This document shows, piece after piece, positions 1-9,739 of a DNA stretch of 64,000 bases (positions are counted from its first letter, which is position 1; each line of letters opens with the position of its first letter). This stretch comes from Polychytrium aggregatum (Eukaryota; Chytridiomycota; Chytridiomycetes; Polychytriales), in NCBI RefSeq assembly GCF_025602895.1, contig NW_026516209.1, forward strand, positions 62,001 to 126,000, in the 5' to 3' direction. The position numbers and the translations under genes are program-made. Under the pieces are notes generated by a model that was given only the letters and a program-made list of their open reading frames with translations, searched no databases and was not told where the DNA came from.

Positions 1-35
1 CCGCTGCAGATCTATGGTCTAGCTCCGGCCCTCGT

Positions 36-2949
36 CTATGCTTGCGTTCGAGAGTCGTGTTGTGACCGTGTCCGGCTTCGCTTGCCCTCGTCAAAATTGC
101 GCACGAGTTCGTGGTAAAACAGCACCCCTAACGAATACGTGTGCTGGCCGATGCGTTCGTTGACGTCGTGCGAACCAAACGTTTCGTTCGAAAAGAACGG
201 GCTGAATCGGAATATGTTGCTCGTCAGATTGCGATACCTGTTCGTAAGAGCCGTCAGAGTGGCGTGAGAATTCTTTTCGATCCATGCTTCTACGATAGAA
301 GGGTGCCGCGTCGTTGTGCCCCGTCCAAGCAGTATGGAATCGACTCGCAGCCAAGTGGCGAGCAGTCGTCCTGGTGCATCCACATCATCGCTCGCGCTTA
401 CCACTTGGCGTCTGTGCTCCCCGGCTCGAGCGTCGGCGTGCCATACACCCGCTGATCAGGCATCGGGTGGTAGCTGCCATGTCGCCGAGGCTCAAACACA
501 TGCCGGATGGTGCCCACCAGCACGTCAAAGGGCTCGCTTCCAAAGCTGTCCGAAACGACGCTCGGCTCGACAGTGCCCCTCAGCACCCGGACCTCAATCT
601 CGCCAAACGAGATCGCCTCAAAGTACTGCGCCCCGGAAAACTTGGGATCGCCGTGGGACGCCGTGTCGACTTTGCGGATTGCCGTCCGGATGTTGGTGTT
701 TTCGTCGTACAGGAAGATCTCAAATCCAAAAGCCTCTTCCATCCTGCGGACGGTGTCGACAATGTGCTTGCGCACAGAGGTAGACGAGTCGAAAGAGGCG
801 ATGCGGTGGTTGAGGACCGCGCTGGCCTGGTCCGGCAGCGTATTCGACTTGTGGCCTCCCTGGATCACGGTCGCGGTTTCGGTCGTGGCCATCATCGAAT
901 ACAAGACTGGCGACTCGGACAGGATCTTGATCAGAAACGTCCGCGAGAACGACCCGCCCATGATCAGATTGCGACGGTCCTGGGACAGCTCGACGGCACT
1001 TGGAGGCGCATGTTCGGCGTAGCAGCGCAGCTGGACCATGAACGGGTCGAGGTCGTGCAGCTTGGGTGTGAACCGGGTGATTTGTAACTGCCCGATGATG
1101 GCCGACAGAACGGCGATCGACGAGCGGATGGGCATGACGACCGATGATCCGCCAGGCGTCCGGACCGTGATCTGGATGTCCATGTATCCCTTCTCGGCCG
1201 TGCCTATGCTGGCAAAGTTGGTGTCGAGCTCGGGTCTGGATGGAAAGTCGGCAGTGGCGGTGGCAATGGCAATGGCAATGGCAATGGCAATGGCAGCAGT
1301 CAGGTGCTGTGGTCGTACTTGGTTTCAACGGACAGAGTCCTTTGCCACCGGCGATGCCGCTGCTAACGCGAGTCTCACCGAATCATGGATCCATCATTCA
1401 GCACAAATTCGACGTTGCCGAGGTATCCGTTCGCTTCGAGGTATGCAGCGATTGCCTGGGCACCCGCCGACTCGGTGTGGCGGGGGCAACATTGAGATGA
1501 ATCGAGTCCCGACCACGGTCGGTTTCCAAGGGTCCGGATAGGGGTTGACACGGCAGGATGAGCATTGTTTTCTCAGTTGTGCTACTGAAACCAACAGCAG
1601 TCGTTCTGCAACTACTCTCGATGGCGACACAGCACCGACCAAAGTCATCCATGTCACAGACCACGGCCGGCGGATGTTTGTGGCCGGTGACAGGAATCGC
1701 TTGTTCGCCGCCGCACTCGCCTCGATTGCAGCCCAGACGCAATACTTATCTCTTCGTCATGCCCGAATGCCATGATGATGGTCCGCCGGGGCTCAAAGCC
1801 CGTCGTCAACAGGCTCTCGATTGCCTCCAGCATCGCCATCATCGAGTTCTTGGCATCGCTAGCGCCGCGGCCCCAGATATACCCGGACGTGATGGTGCCC
1901 GAGAATGGCGGGTAGAACCACTGGCCGGCCGAGGTTGGGGAGACGGGGGCGACGTCTTGGTGGGCCGAGAGCATCATTGGTTTGAGCAAAGGATCGGAGC
2001 CCTTCAGGATGTACACCAGCGAGTAGTTCGCGACCTTGGTCCAGGCAAACTTGTCGTGGCTGCCGCCGGCATCACAGGGTTCGATAGACGGACGATCGGA
2101 CCGAGCGGTGAATCGTTGTGTTGGACGCCATGGTTGAAGCACGATGATGTTGAGGGTCGATCGTCATTTGGAGAGTAATGTGTCAGAAAGGCACATGGAT
2201 AGCCACACTGCTCAATGCCCAACGGCGGTCATTCGGTCGAGCCGACTTCTGCAACACAATCCAAGGCTGCAGATGGAGGACGATCTGGACAGTCCATCAG
2301 CAGAATCGGCACATGCATCAATCCAGTGACCCCCCAAAGCCTCTCGCTTGGGCGAGGGGTCTGCATTCAGGGAGACCAGTCTGACTTACATGCGCGGGTA
2401 TGAGCTCTGCAGGAACTGGTGAAAGCGGTCAAACTCGGAATAGTTTGTGGGATTCGACAGCCCAGCTCCGGCAACAGAATCGTACGAGACTGTTTGAAAC
2501 GAGATGGCCTGGCCTAACCGCTTGGCAAAGAGATTCTGCCACTCGGGGTCGGTGAAGACTTGTGCGCTCCAGGGCTGGTGGCCGCTGGAGGTGTTGGTCG
2601 AGGGCGACATCGGGGGCGGCTGCGTGCAGTGGTTTGCCGGGCCCGACGATCCCGTCCGAACAAACATGACAGTCAGGAAGACAAAGACGCCCGCCGTGAC
2701 GACGAGGTTGATGATCCATCGCCGATGAGCCACGAACCGGCTGCATGCGATGGCAAATGGCGGCACGATGCTGTTGTATGTTGGCGGCGGATCGAGGTCG
2801 TCGGTCGACTCGGTCGACTCTTGGCTCTGGGCAGGCTCGGGACGGGCTGGGGCCTCACGCAGTGGGAGATGCGACGAGCGTGCGGACTGACCGGGCTGGG
2901 CCGAGTCGTCTCTTGCGACGGATGTGTACGAGAACAGATTCAGCTCCAT
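36..2949 (-). CDS. M20-family vacuolar-type carboxypeptidase (carboxypeptidase S / PM20D1-like), type II membrane protein
   Basis: Zinc peptidase of the M20 family that would release C-terminal residues from peptides in the vacuole or secretory lumen. Exons read as 2949-2390, 2059-1746, 1470-1379, 1235-402 and 237-36. The start at 2949 gives a cytosolic tail (residues 1-76) with a PPTY motif at 55-58, then one transmembrane segment (about 79-97), then the enzyme. Visible metal-site motifs are AHQDV, GRGASDAK, GHDEE, LNDGS and, in the last exon, GSHDVNER. The 237/402 junction rebuilds STDAKWYRNLT, a family signature. The junction between 1746 and 1470 does not keep frame with any GT-AG pair I found, so an exon edge or an indel is unresolved there. 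The usual GGHSS of the dimerisation domain reads GGSS. Divergent from the PQ-loop gene. The family call is firm; activity is uncertain. Confidence 0.88.
1258..1296. repeat. (TGGCAA)n hexanucleotide microsatellite in an intron
   Basis: About five to six tandem copies of TGGCAA lie inside the 143-nt intron (1236-1378) of the M20 carboxypeptidase gene. Confidence 0.8.
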
Positions 2950-3291
2950 TTGGGTGAGATGTTGTGTGAAGGGTGTTGTGCGAAGGGTGCTGAATGCTGG
3001 ATGGTGCTCTGGCTTGATATCGCCGACGGTTGGATCGGCAACCAGACCGACAGACACACGACTGCGCCGATGGACAGCGAGATCGACAGACAGACAGACA
3101 GAGGGCAAGAGCAGCCAACCCAGGATGAGGAGAAGCAGCCTCGCCAAGCAGCCGCGGATGCGCTTTGTGCTTGTGCTCTTGCCTTTTCGGCGCACCACGC
3201 TCGCAAACTCAATCAGGGAGAAGGTTCGGCGAGCCCGATCCAGCGGACGCCATCGGAGCTGGGGGGTGGGTTGGTGCCGAGGTGTGCTCCA

Positions 3292-3423
3292 GACTAATGC
3301 CCAATGCGTTCGAGACTAATGCCCAGTGCGTTCGAGACTAATGTCCAGTGCGTTCGAGACTAATGCCCAGTGCATTCCAGGGTCATTGCACTTGCATTCC
3401 AGGGTCATTGCACTTGCATTCCA
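3292..3423. repeat. Compound 22-bp minisatellite, six units
   Basis: Four units beginning GACTAATGCCCA and ending GCGTTCGA, the fourth diverging at its end, are followed directly by two units beginning GGGTCATTGC and ending CATTCCA. Both unit types are 22 bp long, so the period is kept across the switch. It lies in the shared upstream region. Confidence 0.85.
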
Positions 3424-3599
3424 ATTGGCAGATCGGTCTGTTCATACACCCAGCCATAGCGCGGCCAGCCAGCGCCGGCTCGAGCCAGCAATCCGCCCTC
3501 GTGCGATTCGAGTGGCGGTGGGGGTGAAACGCCTTCAAAACGACCGCCGCGGCCGCTCTTGCCAGGGATCGCCGTCTTCTTCATCGTCGCCAGGTCCAT

Positions 3600-3656
3600 C
3601 AATCCCCAGGCAATCCCAGGCAATCCCCAGGCAATCCCCAGGCAATCCCGGGCAAC
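3600..3656. repeat. CAATCCCCAGG short tandem repeat in the leader of the PQ-loop gene
   Basis: Five near-identical copies of an 11-12 bp unit (CAATCCC or CAATCCCC followed by AGG) end about 40 bp before the start codon at 3696, so they probably lie in the 5' untranslated region. Confidence 0.8.
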
Positions 3657-3695
3657 ACCCCCCCCCAAGCATCACTCCCCGCCTCCCGCGCTGCC

Positions 3696-5212
3696 ATGAA
3701 CGCCCTGCTCGACAACCAGTGTCCTCTGGACGAGAACATCACCAAGCTCATACTCGGTGGTCTCATCTCCGTCGGCCTGTTCGCCTCGTACATCCCCCAG
3801 GTGCGTTTCTCTGTCGGTCATCCCGTCGCAGCGTCATCCCGTCGATTCAGGAGTCTGCGCCGATTCATTCCGACAGACACACCTCTGCCTGCCCTGGCTC
3901 ACCCACTGCTCTCCCGCGGCGATCTTGCCCCAGGTCTACAAGCTCTTCCAGACCAAGACTTCCGAGGGCCTGTCCATCTGGTTCCTCTTCCTCGGATGCC
4001 TCGGAGTCACCTCGACCTTCTTCAACGTCCTCCTCCTGCAGTTCAACGTCGTCCAGTGCTGCACCCACGCCGTGAGTATCTCCCCCCCCCCTGATGTCGT
4101 GCGACGCAGTGCTGTCGACGAGCGTCTGTGCCGTCCCGCCAATCTAACCGGCTGTCTGCTCCGCCCTTCATCAGTGGTCGCCCCTGCTCTGCGCCGAGAA
4201 CTCGATGGGTCTCGTCCAGACCGCCGTTGGTCTCTTCTGCTTTATCGTGATGTGAGTCCCTTGCAACATCCATTCATGAGTCTCTGCTGATACGACCCCT
4301 GTCGGTCTTGCCTCTCCTCACCTCTAACGCCCCGACCCCTGCTCGTCTCCCGTCCGACAGTTTTGCCCTGTTCTTCTACTTCTACCCCCAGGACCAGAAG
4401 GTCACCCACCTCCGATCCAGCGTCACCGGCGAGATCCGCCAGGTTCTCTCCAAGGGTTACCGTGAGGATATCTACATTGGTGTTGCCAACCTGCTCTACA
4501 TCCTCGTCGCTGCCATCACCGCCACCGTTCTGCTCGTTGGCCAGCTCGATGTCCAGTGGGTCGCCGGTGCCTTCGGCCTCATTGCCCTCCTCGGCTCGCT
4601 CTTCCAGTTTATCCCCCAGATCTGGCAGACCTGGACCACTCGCGTAAGTGTGCGGTTTGGCTGGTGCATGACTCGAAGCCGAATCCAGATCAGCGTATTG
4701 CCCTGCAGCCAAGCGGTGCCTCGTGGATCAACCGTATGTCTGATCCGGTACTGACGCTGGCCACCTTTTTGTCACATGAAATCCCTCACCCGCCACAACG
4801 CATCTCCTTTGGTCCACTATTACCTCCGCGCCTTTCTTCCTGGCGCGCGCACCCCTTTGAACGTCGTCTCGACTGTCGTTTCCTGCAGTCCGTCGGCGCC
4901 CTCAGTGTTCCCATGATCCTGATCCAGTGCCCCGGTAAGTATGCTGCCCAACATGGCTCGTGACTCCTCAACAGCAGGCTCTGTCCCCCATTGCGATGCC
5001 TGTTCACTAACGCTGCTGGGTGGCTGCTTTCGTGTGCCCCAGGTGCCTTTGCCTTTGCCTACTCCCTCTTCATCCAGCCCAACACCAACTGGACCTCTTG
5101 GGCCTCGTACTTTGCCGCCGGTGTCCTCCAGGTCGTCCTCCTGATCATCTGCGTCTTCTTCACCAAGAAGTCGCCCGAAGACCAGGCCGCCGCCCGTCCT
5201 CTCCTCCACTAA
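3696..5212 (+). CDS. PQ-loop repeat (MtN3/SWEET/cystinosin-like) membrane transporter
   Basis: Predicted seven-pass membrane protein of the PQ-loop superfamily, whose members carry amino acids or sugars, often across vacuolar membranes. The substrate is unknown. Six exons were rebuilt in phase (3696-3800, 3934-4071, 4175-4251, 4361-4643, 4889-4934, 5043-5212), giving 272 aa. Two PQ motifs are visible: one at the end of exon 1 (ASYIPQ, continuing VYKLFQTKTSEGLS) and one in exon 4 (FQFIPQIWQTW). Hydrophobic segments flank both in the expected 3+1+3 arrangement. The first start codon of the reading frame is used; it has no signal peptide, as is usual for this family. All introns have GT-AG ends. 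Divergent from the M20 peptidase gene. Confidence 0.88.
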
Positions 5213-5813
5213 GCGCCACCGTCCCCATCTCAACCGCCGACCGCCTTATCTTTCTTTGCCATCTCTGCATTGTGTGCATGTCGATTTCGTGTTTTGTTTT
5301 TGACCATGTCTGAGTATTGGTGTGCGCCGGATGGACGGACTTTGCATTCGGCGCACAGTCTGTTGGGAACCACATGGGATTGCTGGAGAACAAGTTTCTG
5401 GCCCTGACCGATAGAGCAGAATATACTCGCTATTCAATATCTGCGGTGATGCAAACAGAACGGGAGGATGGGGCCGTAGTGTTCGGCCGCCATTCGCTGC
5501 AACTACGTGATCTCGAAGCTCGGGGACTTGGTATATCAACAGAAATACAGATACGACACGGGGAGGAGCAGGATCATGCCACTCTCACTTGACAGCCCCA
5601 CAGGGTGATTCGATGCGATATCGTCAGTACCCGAGTACCGCCGCAACGGTGCTTTGTATATTGAATCCATTGGACACATTGGATATCGAACATGGCATTG
5701 CCCATCTTGGATGCTCGTCGTGTGATTTGCTTCATCGCTATGTCTGCCTGCATGCTTATTGTTGCATACTGGTTGTTGAGAAGCGACGCTTGGACGGGAC
5801 ATCCAGATCAGGA
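5213..5813. other. Convergent 3' flanks of the PQ-loop and kinase genes; no gene seen
   Basis: About 600 bases between two genes that end towards each other. It has AT-richer patches (for example around 5410-5460 and 5620-5700), as expected of 3' flanks. No open frame with family features was found. Confidence 0.6.
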
Positions 5814-7811
5814 TTAGTAGTCAAGCACCTCGAGGTTACGGATGGCATTTGCGTGGCCCTGATCGGCGGACTTGCGGTACCAGAATATGGCGGCGTCAAC
5901 GTCTTTGGGAACACCGTAGCCGTTCTTGTAGCAGGCGGCGAGCCAGCACTGTCCTGACCGATTTCCCTGCTCGGCCGACTTGCGAAACCACTCGGACGCC
6001 TTCTTCATATCCTTGGCAACTCCCCATCCCCAATAGTGGCATACACCAACGACGTACTGCCCGTATGAATTGCCTTGGCCGGCTGATTCGCTAAGCCACT
6101 GAAGCGCCTTCGTTTTGTCCATCGAAACTCCCCCGCCAAAGCAATAGCACTCTCCGATCCAGTATTGGCTGTCGCTGTGGCCATCGCTGGCGAGCTGTTC
6201 AAAGATGGTTGCTGCCTTCTGTCGATCCTCTGAGGCCCCAAAACCGTTGACCAGACACACGGCCATGAGATGCTTGCACAGCCAGTCCTGGTCGGATCCC
6301 AACTGGCACAGCTCAAAGAACTTGCGGGCGGAGGTGTTGGATGAGGCAGTCGATTTCCATAACGCTGCCAAGCAATTGTCCTCGCCAAGTGAGAATTCAT
6401 CCGACTTGTTTTCCCGAATGATCTTGATTCCCTTCTGTTTGTCCTGTTGGGTTCCCCGGCCAAGGTAGAACATCCACCCAAGCATGTGGGTGGCGATGGG
6501 CTTGAAGATCGGGTCGGTGGATTTGTTGATAACTTCCTGCCAGAACCAAAAGGCGCTGCGGTCGTTCTTGGCCATTCCCTCGCCAATGAGAGCAAGCCAA
6601 GCCATTTGGAAGCATGCTTCGAGGTTACCGCGGTCTGCAGCGGCCTTATAAAACTGGGCCGCGAGCTTCCAATCTCCGTGGCGGGCAGTCAGACCATCCG
6701 AAATGAACTTGGCCGCCTCGAGACAGGCTGCTGGGTCGCCCCGCTTGGCACGGGAGACCAATTGACTGGACAGATGTGGAGCATCGGCAATGTCGTCAAA
6801 ATGGAGCTCATCAAGACGACTAGACTGGGACGGAGAGCGGCTGGTATCGATGCCGCTGGCCTGAACAGCAACACGATCGGCGGCCGGGAAAGCCGGTGGC
6901 TGTACAGGACGGTCGTATGGTTTGAGGGCGACAAGGATGTCCGGGAACGAGGGTCTGTCTGTGGGTTCGTGGGCCCAGCAGCGGTCGATAAGAGCCCAAA
7001 TGTCGTCTGGGATGCCAGGGAACTGCTTGGGACGCTTGTGTTGGAGTAGCTGGGATATGATCTGGGCTTGCTTCATCGGAGCATTGTCCTTGGTGATCCA
7101 GGACTCCTTACCATCGTTGAGCACCTCGTACATGGTCATGGCGAACGCAAAAACGTCGGTATTCTTCGAGCTGCCGGCTGGCTCATCGTCCAGCATCTCT
7201 GGCGCCATATAGCCTGGGGTGCCGCCAGAAGAGCTGGAACCCTTGACTCGTGCGGCTGATGCAGATGTGTGTTTCGTTCGGGAGAGGCCAAAGTCGGTGA
7301 TGACCGAGTTGAATGAGGCGTCCAGGAGGACGTTGACGGCTTTCAGATCGCCGTGGACGACTCTGTTGCCGTGGAGGTAAGACATGCCGGCGGCGACTTG
7401 GTAGAGGAGACGGAGTTTCTCTTTGACGGAACGGGGGTTGCTTGGATCCGAGACAAACTTGAGGAGGGTGTCGTTGGGCATGAACGGCGACACCATGAAT
7501 GGGTGGATGGACTTGCCGCTGGCGTCCTTGTCACAAGCACCAAGCAGGGGCAGGATGTGTGGATGACTGAGGCGATGCCAGATGCCAATTTCCCGCTCAA
7601 AGTAGACGAGCGCCTGGTCATTGAAGCGGGAATGAAGCCTCTTGGCGGCCACTCTGGTCCCGTAGTATGAAGCCGTGAACACCTCGCCAAAGCCACCACT
7701 GGCGATGGGTTTGGTTGACCAGTCCGTGACGGCATCGTTGGGAATGAACCAGGATTGCGCATCGCTGGCAGGAGGTTCAAGACCAGCGGGAACGGGGGCT
7801 CTGCTGGCCAT
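5814..7811 (-). CDS. TKL-type protein kinase with C-terminal Sel1 repeats
   Basis: Intronless gene of 665 aa counted from the start at 7811. The kinase domain spans about residues 30-300: glycine loop IASGGFGEV, VAAK lysine 57, HGDLK catalytic loop with Asp155, Asn160, DFG at 173-175 and MAPE at about 203-206. The HRD arginine is glycine, but the other catalytic residues are kept, so activity is expected. The C-terminal half (about 330-665) has roughly seven Sel1 (TPR-like) repeats with GxGxxxDxxKA motifs, probably a protein-binding scaffold. An in-frame ATG at 8003 would add 64 residues with a hydrophobic start and a serine tract. The Sel1 half is closely similar to the protein at 14873-16361. 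The kinase target is unknown. Confidence 0.9.
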   Translation of the reverse strand: MASRAPVPAGLEPPASDAQSWFIPNDAVTDWSTKPIASGGFGEVFTASYYGTRVAAKRLHSRFNDQALVYFEREIGIWHRLSHPHILPLLGACDKDASGKSIHPFMVSPFMPNDTLLKFVSDPSNPRSVKEKLRLLYQVAAGMSYLHGNRVVHGDLKAVNVLLDASFNSVITDFGLSRTKHTSASAARVKGSSSSGGTPGYMAPEMLDDEPAGSSKNTDVFAFAMTMYEVLNDGKESWITKDNAPMKQAQIISQLLQHKRPKQFPGIPDDIWALIDRCWAHEPTDRPSFPDILVALKPYDRPVQPPAFPAADRVAVQASGIDTSRSPSQSSRLDELHFDDIADAPHLSSQLVSRAKRGDPAACLEAAKFISDGLTARHGDWKLAAQFYKAAADRGNLEACFQMAWLALIGEGMAKNDRSAFWFWQEVINKSTDPIFKPIATHMLGWMFYLGRGTQQDKQKGIKIIRENKSDEFSLGEDNCLAALWKSTASSNTSARKFFELCQLGSDQDWLCKHLMAVCLVNGFGASEDRQKAATIFEQLASDGHSDSQYWIGECYCFGGGVSMDKTKALQWLSESAGQGNSYGQYVVGVCHYWGWGVAKDMKKASEWFRKSAEQGNRSGQCWLAACYKNGYGVPKDVDAAIFWYRKSADQGHANAIRNLEVLDY

Positions 7812-8402
7812 GTTGAGTATGTTGAATATAGAGGCTGGGCAGCTGGAGCTGGAGCTGGAGCTGGAGCTGGAGCTGGAGCTGGAGCTGGAGCCAGGAGAGC
7901 GCTGGCAATAGATGAGAGTCGGCAAGGGACGCTGGCGGGAGAGCAAGACAAACCCTGGCAAGCAAAGACGGAGCACAAGGAAGCCCAAGCCACGCCATGC
8001 CATTCGGTGGAACTGGGTCGGGTGCGTGTCCCGGCCAGAGGGGGGAGCTCAAAGGAGGGCCACAAGAGAGCACTACGAGATATGTCTGGATCACGTGACA
8101 TGATGAAATCCCGACAAGGCTTGCTGCGCGCTTTTCAGACAAATCAGACAGGTTGTCCAACGGGTATCGCGTACCCTGGTCACAACGAGATTTGCAGGCT
8201 CGATTCCTGCGATCGTTGATCGGGACAGCTGTCGGCCGCCCTGTGCCGCCTGGCCCGTCCCCATACGGTTACAGCGTATGATGCGACTCCTGGCCAGAGA
8301 TTGCTGAGCGTGCTGATGGGGCCCAGCCAGTCGTTATCAGACTTCGTCGGGCAGTGTCGTTCCTTTTTGCTGAATTGTGACACAGGTTTCCAAGCCTCAT
8401 CC
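7812..8402. promoter_or_regulatory. Upstream region of the TKL-Sel1 kinase
   Basis: Presumed promoter of the kinase. It contains a TCACGTGA palindrome (8091-8098), the core of a bHLH (Cbf1-type) E-box, 280 bp before the start at 7811. Whether it is used is inference. Nothing else recognisable lies between it and the retroelement fragment. Confidence 0.4.
7841..7891. repeat. (GAGCTG)n hexanucleotide microsatellite before the kinase start
   Basis: About eight tandem GGAGCT units. On the minus strand, in frame with the upstream ATG at 8003, they would encode a run of about 16 serines. From the start at 7811 they lie in the 5' leader. Confidence 0.85.
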
Positions 8403-9247
8403 TGCCCACTTCCTCAAGGATACCCACCTAATTTGGTTGTCCGACCGCGTCTGGAATACGGCCTTGCCATCATCAATCTGAGCGGACCCACGATGAACGA
8501 TCTGCAACGATGCATGATGGAGACACTTCGATCCGCCCTCAACATCCGCCACAACATATCCGGGCCGGCGATACAGGCGGTCACGGGATATACTCTATGT
8601 CAACTCGGAAACAAGTACTGACGATCAAGTGCTTCGGCCGCTGGTACGATCGCAGGGGCGACCCAGGCTTCCTCACGTCGCAGGTGCTCAGACACATTGC
8701 GGAGCTCCCAGCAAGGGATGCAAACAAAAGGATCCTCTCCAAGCTGACCGGAAACGCCACCTGGAAAGAGCTGGAACAGCAGCACAGAACCTCCCCAGAG
8801 CATTCAAGACCGGCCCTATTCGAGAAGGGGACAGGGACAGGCGTTCCCATCAAGAAGGCAATGATCATGCGCTTCTACGAAAAGGAAAGAAACCCAAGCA
8901 AGGTGATGTCGATCGCAGGCACCTACAAATGGGATGGAGACCCTATCCTGACCGCACGGATGCCAGTGATATCAGTCGCTCAAGCCCGAAGAATGTTCCT
9001 CTGGCGGGCCGGAGGCTTCCCTCCCAAACCTGACGGAGCGTGCAGAAAGCCCGGACCCAATGGTCCCAAAGTCCCCGTGAACAGGAAACATGCGTCGGAA
9101 TGTGTCCGAGCCAAGAACCGTCTCGAGCAGTATGTACACCCTGCGAGGATCTCCGAAGGCGTCACTTACATCGGGCTTGCAACCGGCACACTCCCCAAGC
9201 TGGCTCGAGTGCCCGCAAGACCAGCCACCATCGACCAGGAAAACTGA
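8403..9247 (+). pseudogene. Degenerate 3' part of a non-LTR retroelement reverse transcriptase
   Basis: The first segment reads RPRLEYGLAI, the post-polymerase motif of LINE-like reverse transcriptases (compare RPMMEYGLALD in the element at 11782-14592). The frame shifts by one near 8612 and continues to a stop at 9247 through a region ending FLWRAGGFPPKPDG, the counterpart of WWRLGAFPGHPHGK there. The zinc-knuckle cysteines of the intact element are partly lost. The polymerase core and 5' end are missing. This is a decayed, 5'-truncated copy from a different subfamily than the one at 11.4-14.6 kb. The 5' limit is not defined. Confidence 0.72.
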
Positions 9248-9739
9248 GCAAATGGCGAGCCAAACGCGAACGAATCCTCAACAACAGACCAGCGATCTGG
9301 CTGGATGTCGTGGCGGTGTTGGATGACATCGCAACTGAATGTCTGTCGTGGACGCCAATCCCTCGGATACGCCACGCACGACAGTAGGAGCCTGAGGAAG
9401 TAATGCCACAGGCATACGCCAGCACAAGTCTGGACATGGAAGTCGGAGCTGCAGATTCCAAACTGTCACTGGATGGATGAGTTCGGCAAAACTTGACATC
9501 GCCGCAATGACGATTGTAAAATGTCCTGGTTGGCAAAAACCAACACCCAGTGCCAGTGCCCGCCAGGGACGCTAAGGCAAAGTCTTAATAAAAACCCACC
9601 CATTGACGACGCTGACAAATGGGTTGTGGGCAGGTGTCCCATTTCCCCTGAATAGAGTGTACGAGAGTGTATTGATGACAGGCCCACATTTGAAACATGG
9701 ACTAACGGGGTGTTATGTGTCTGCCTTTTGGGGTGCGCT
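9248..9739. other. Between the retroelement fragment and the tRNase Z stop; no gene seen
   Basis: Nearly 500 bases with no supportable gene. An AATAAA at 9587-9592 could be the polyadenylation signal of the retroelement fragment, but no A tail follows it. Confidence 0.5.

Larger units (their letters stand above)
2950..3695. promoter_or_regulatory. Divergent intergenic region between the M20 peptidase and the PQ-loop gene
   Basis: This stretch holds the upstream regions of two genes read in opposite directions. No convincing gene was found. It contains two separate tandem-repeat blocks, listed on their own, and is otherwise unremarkable. Longer open frames here are GC-rich shadow frames. Confidence 0.6.

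Noticed and set aside
3292-3423. CRISPR array
   Set aside because: Units are directly adjacent with no unique spacers, in a eukaryotic promoter; it is a minisatellite.
8150-8222. tRNA-like T-arm: GCAGG, seven-base loop CTCGATT, CCTGC
   Set aside because: The stem and B-box-like GGCTCGATTCC are suggestive, but no D-arm, anticodon arm or matching acceptor 5' strand is found upstream, so it is treated as chance.
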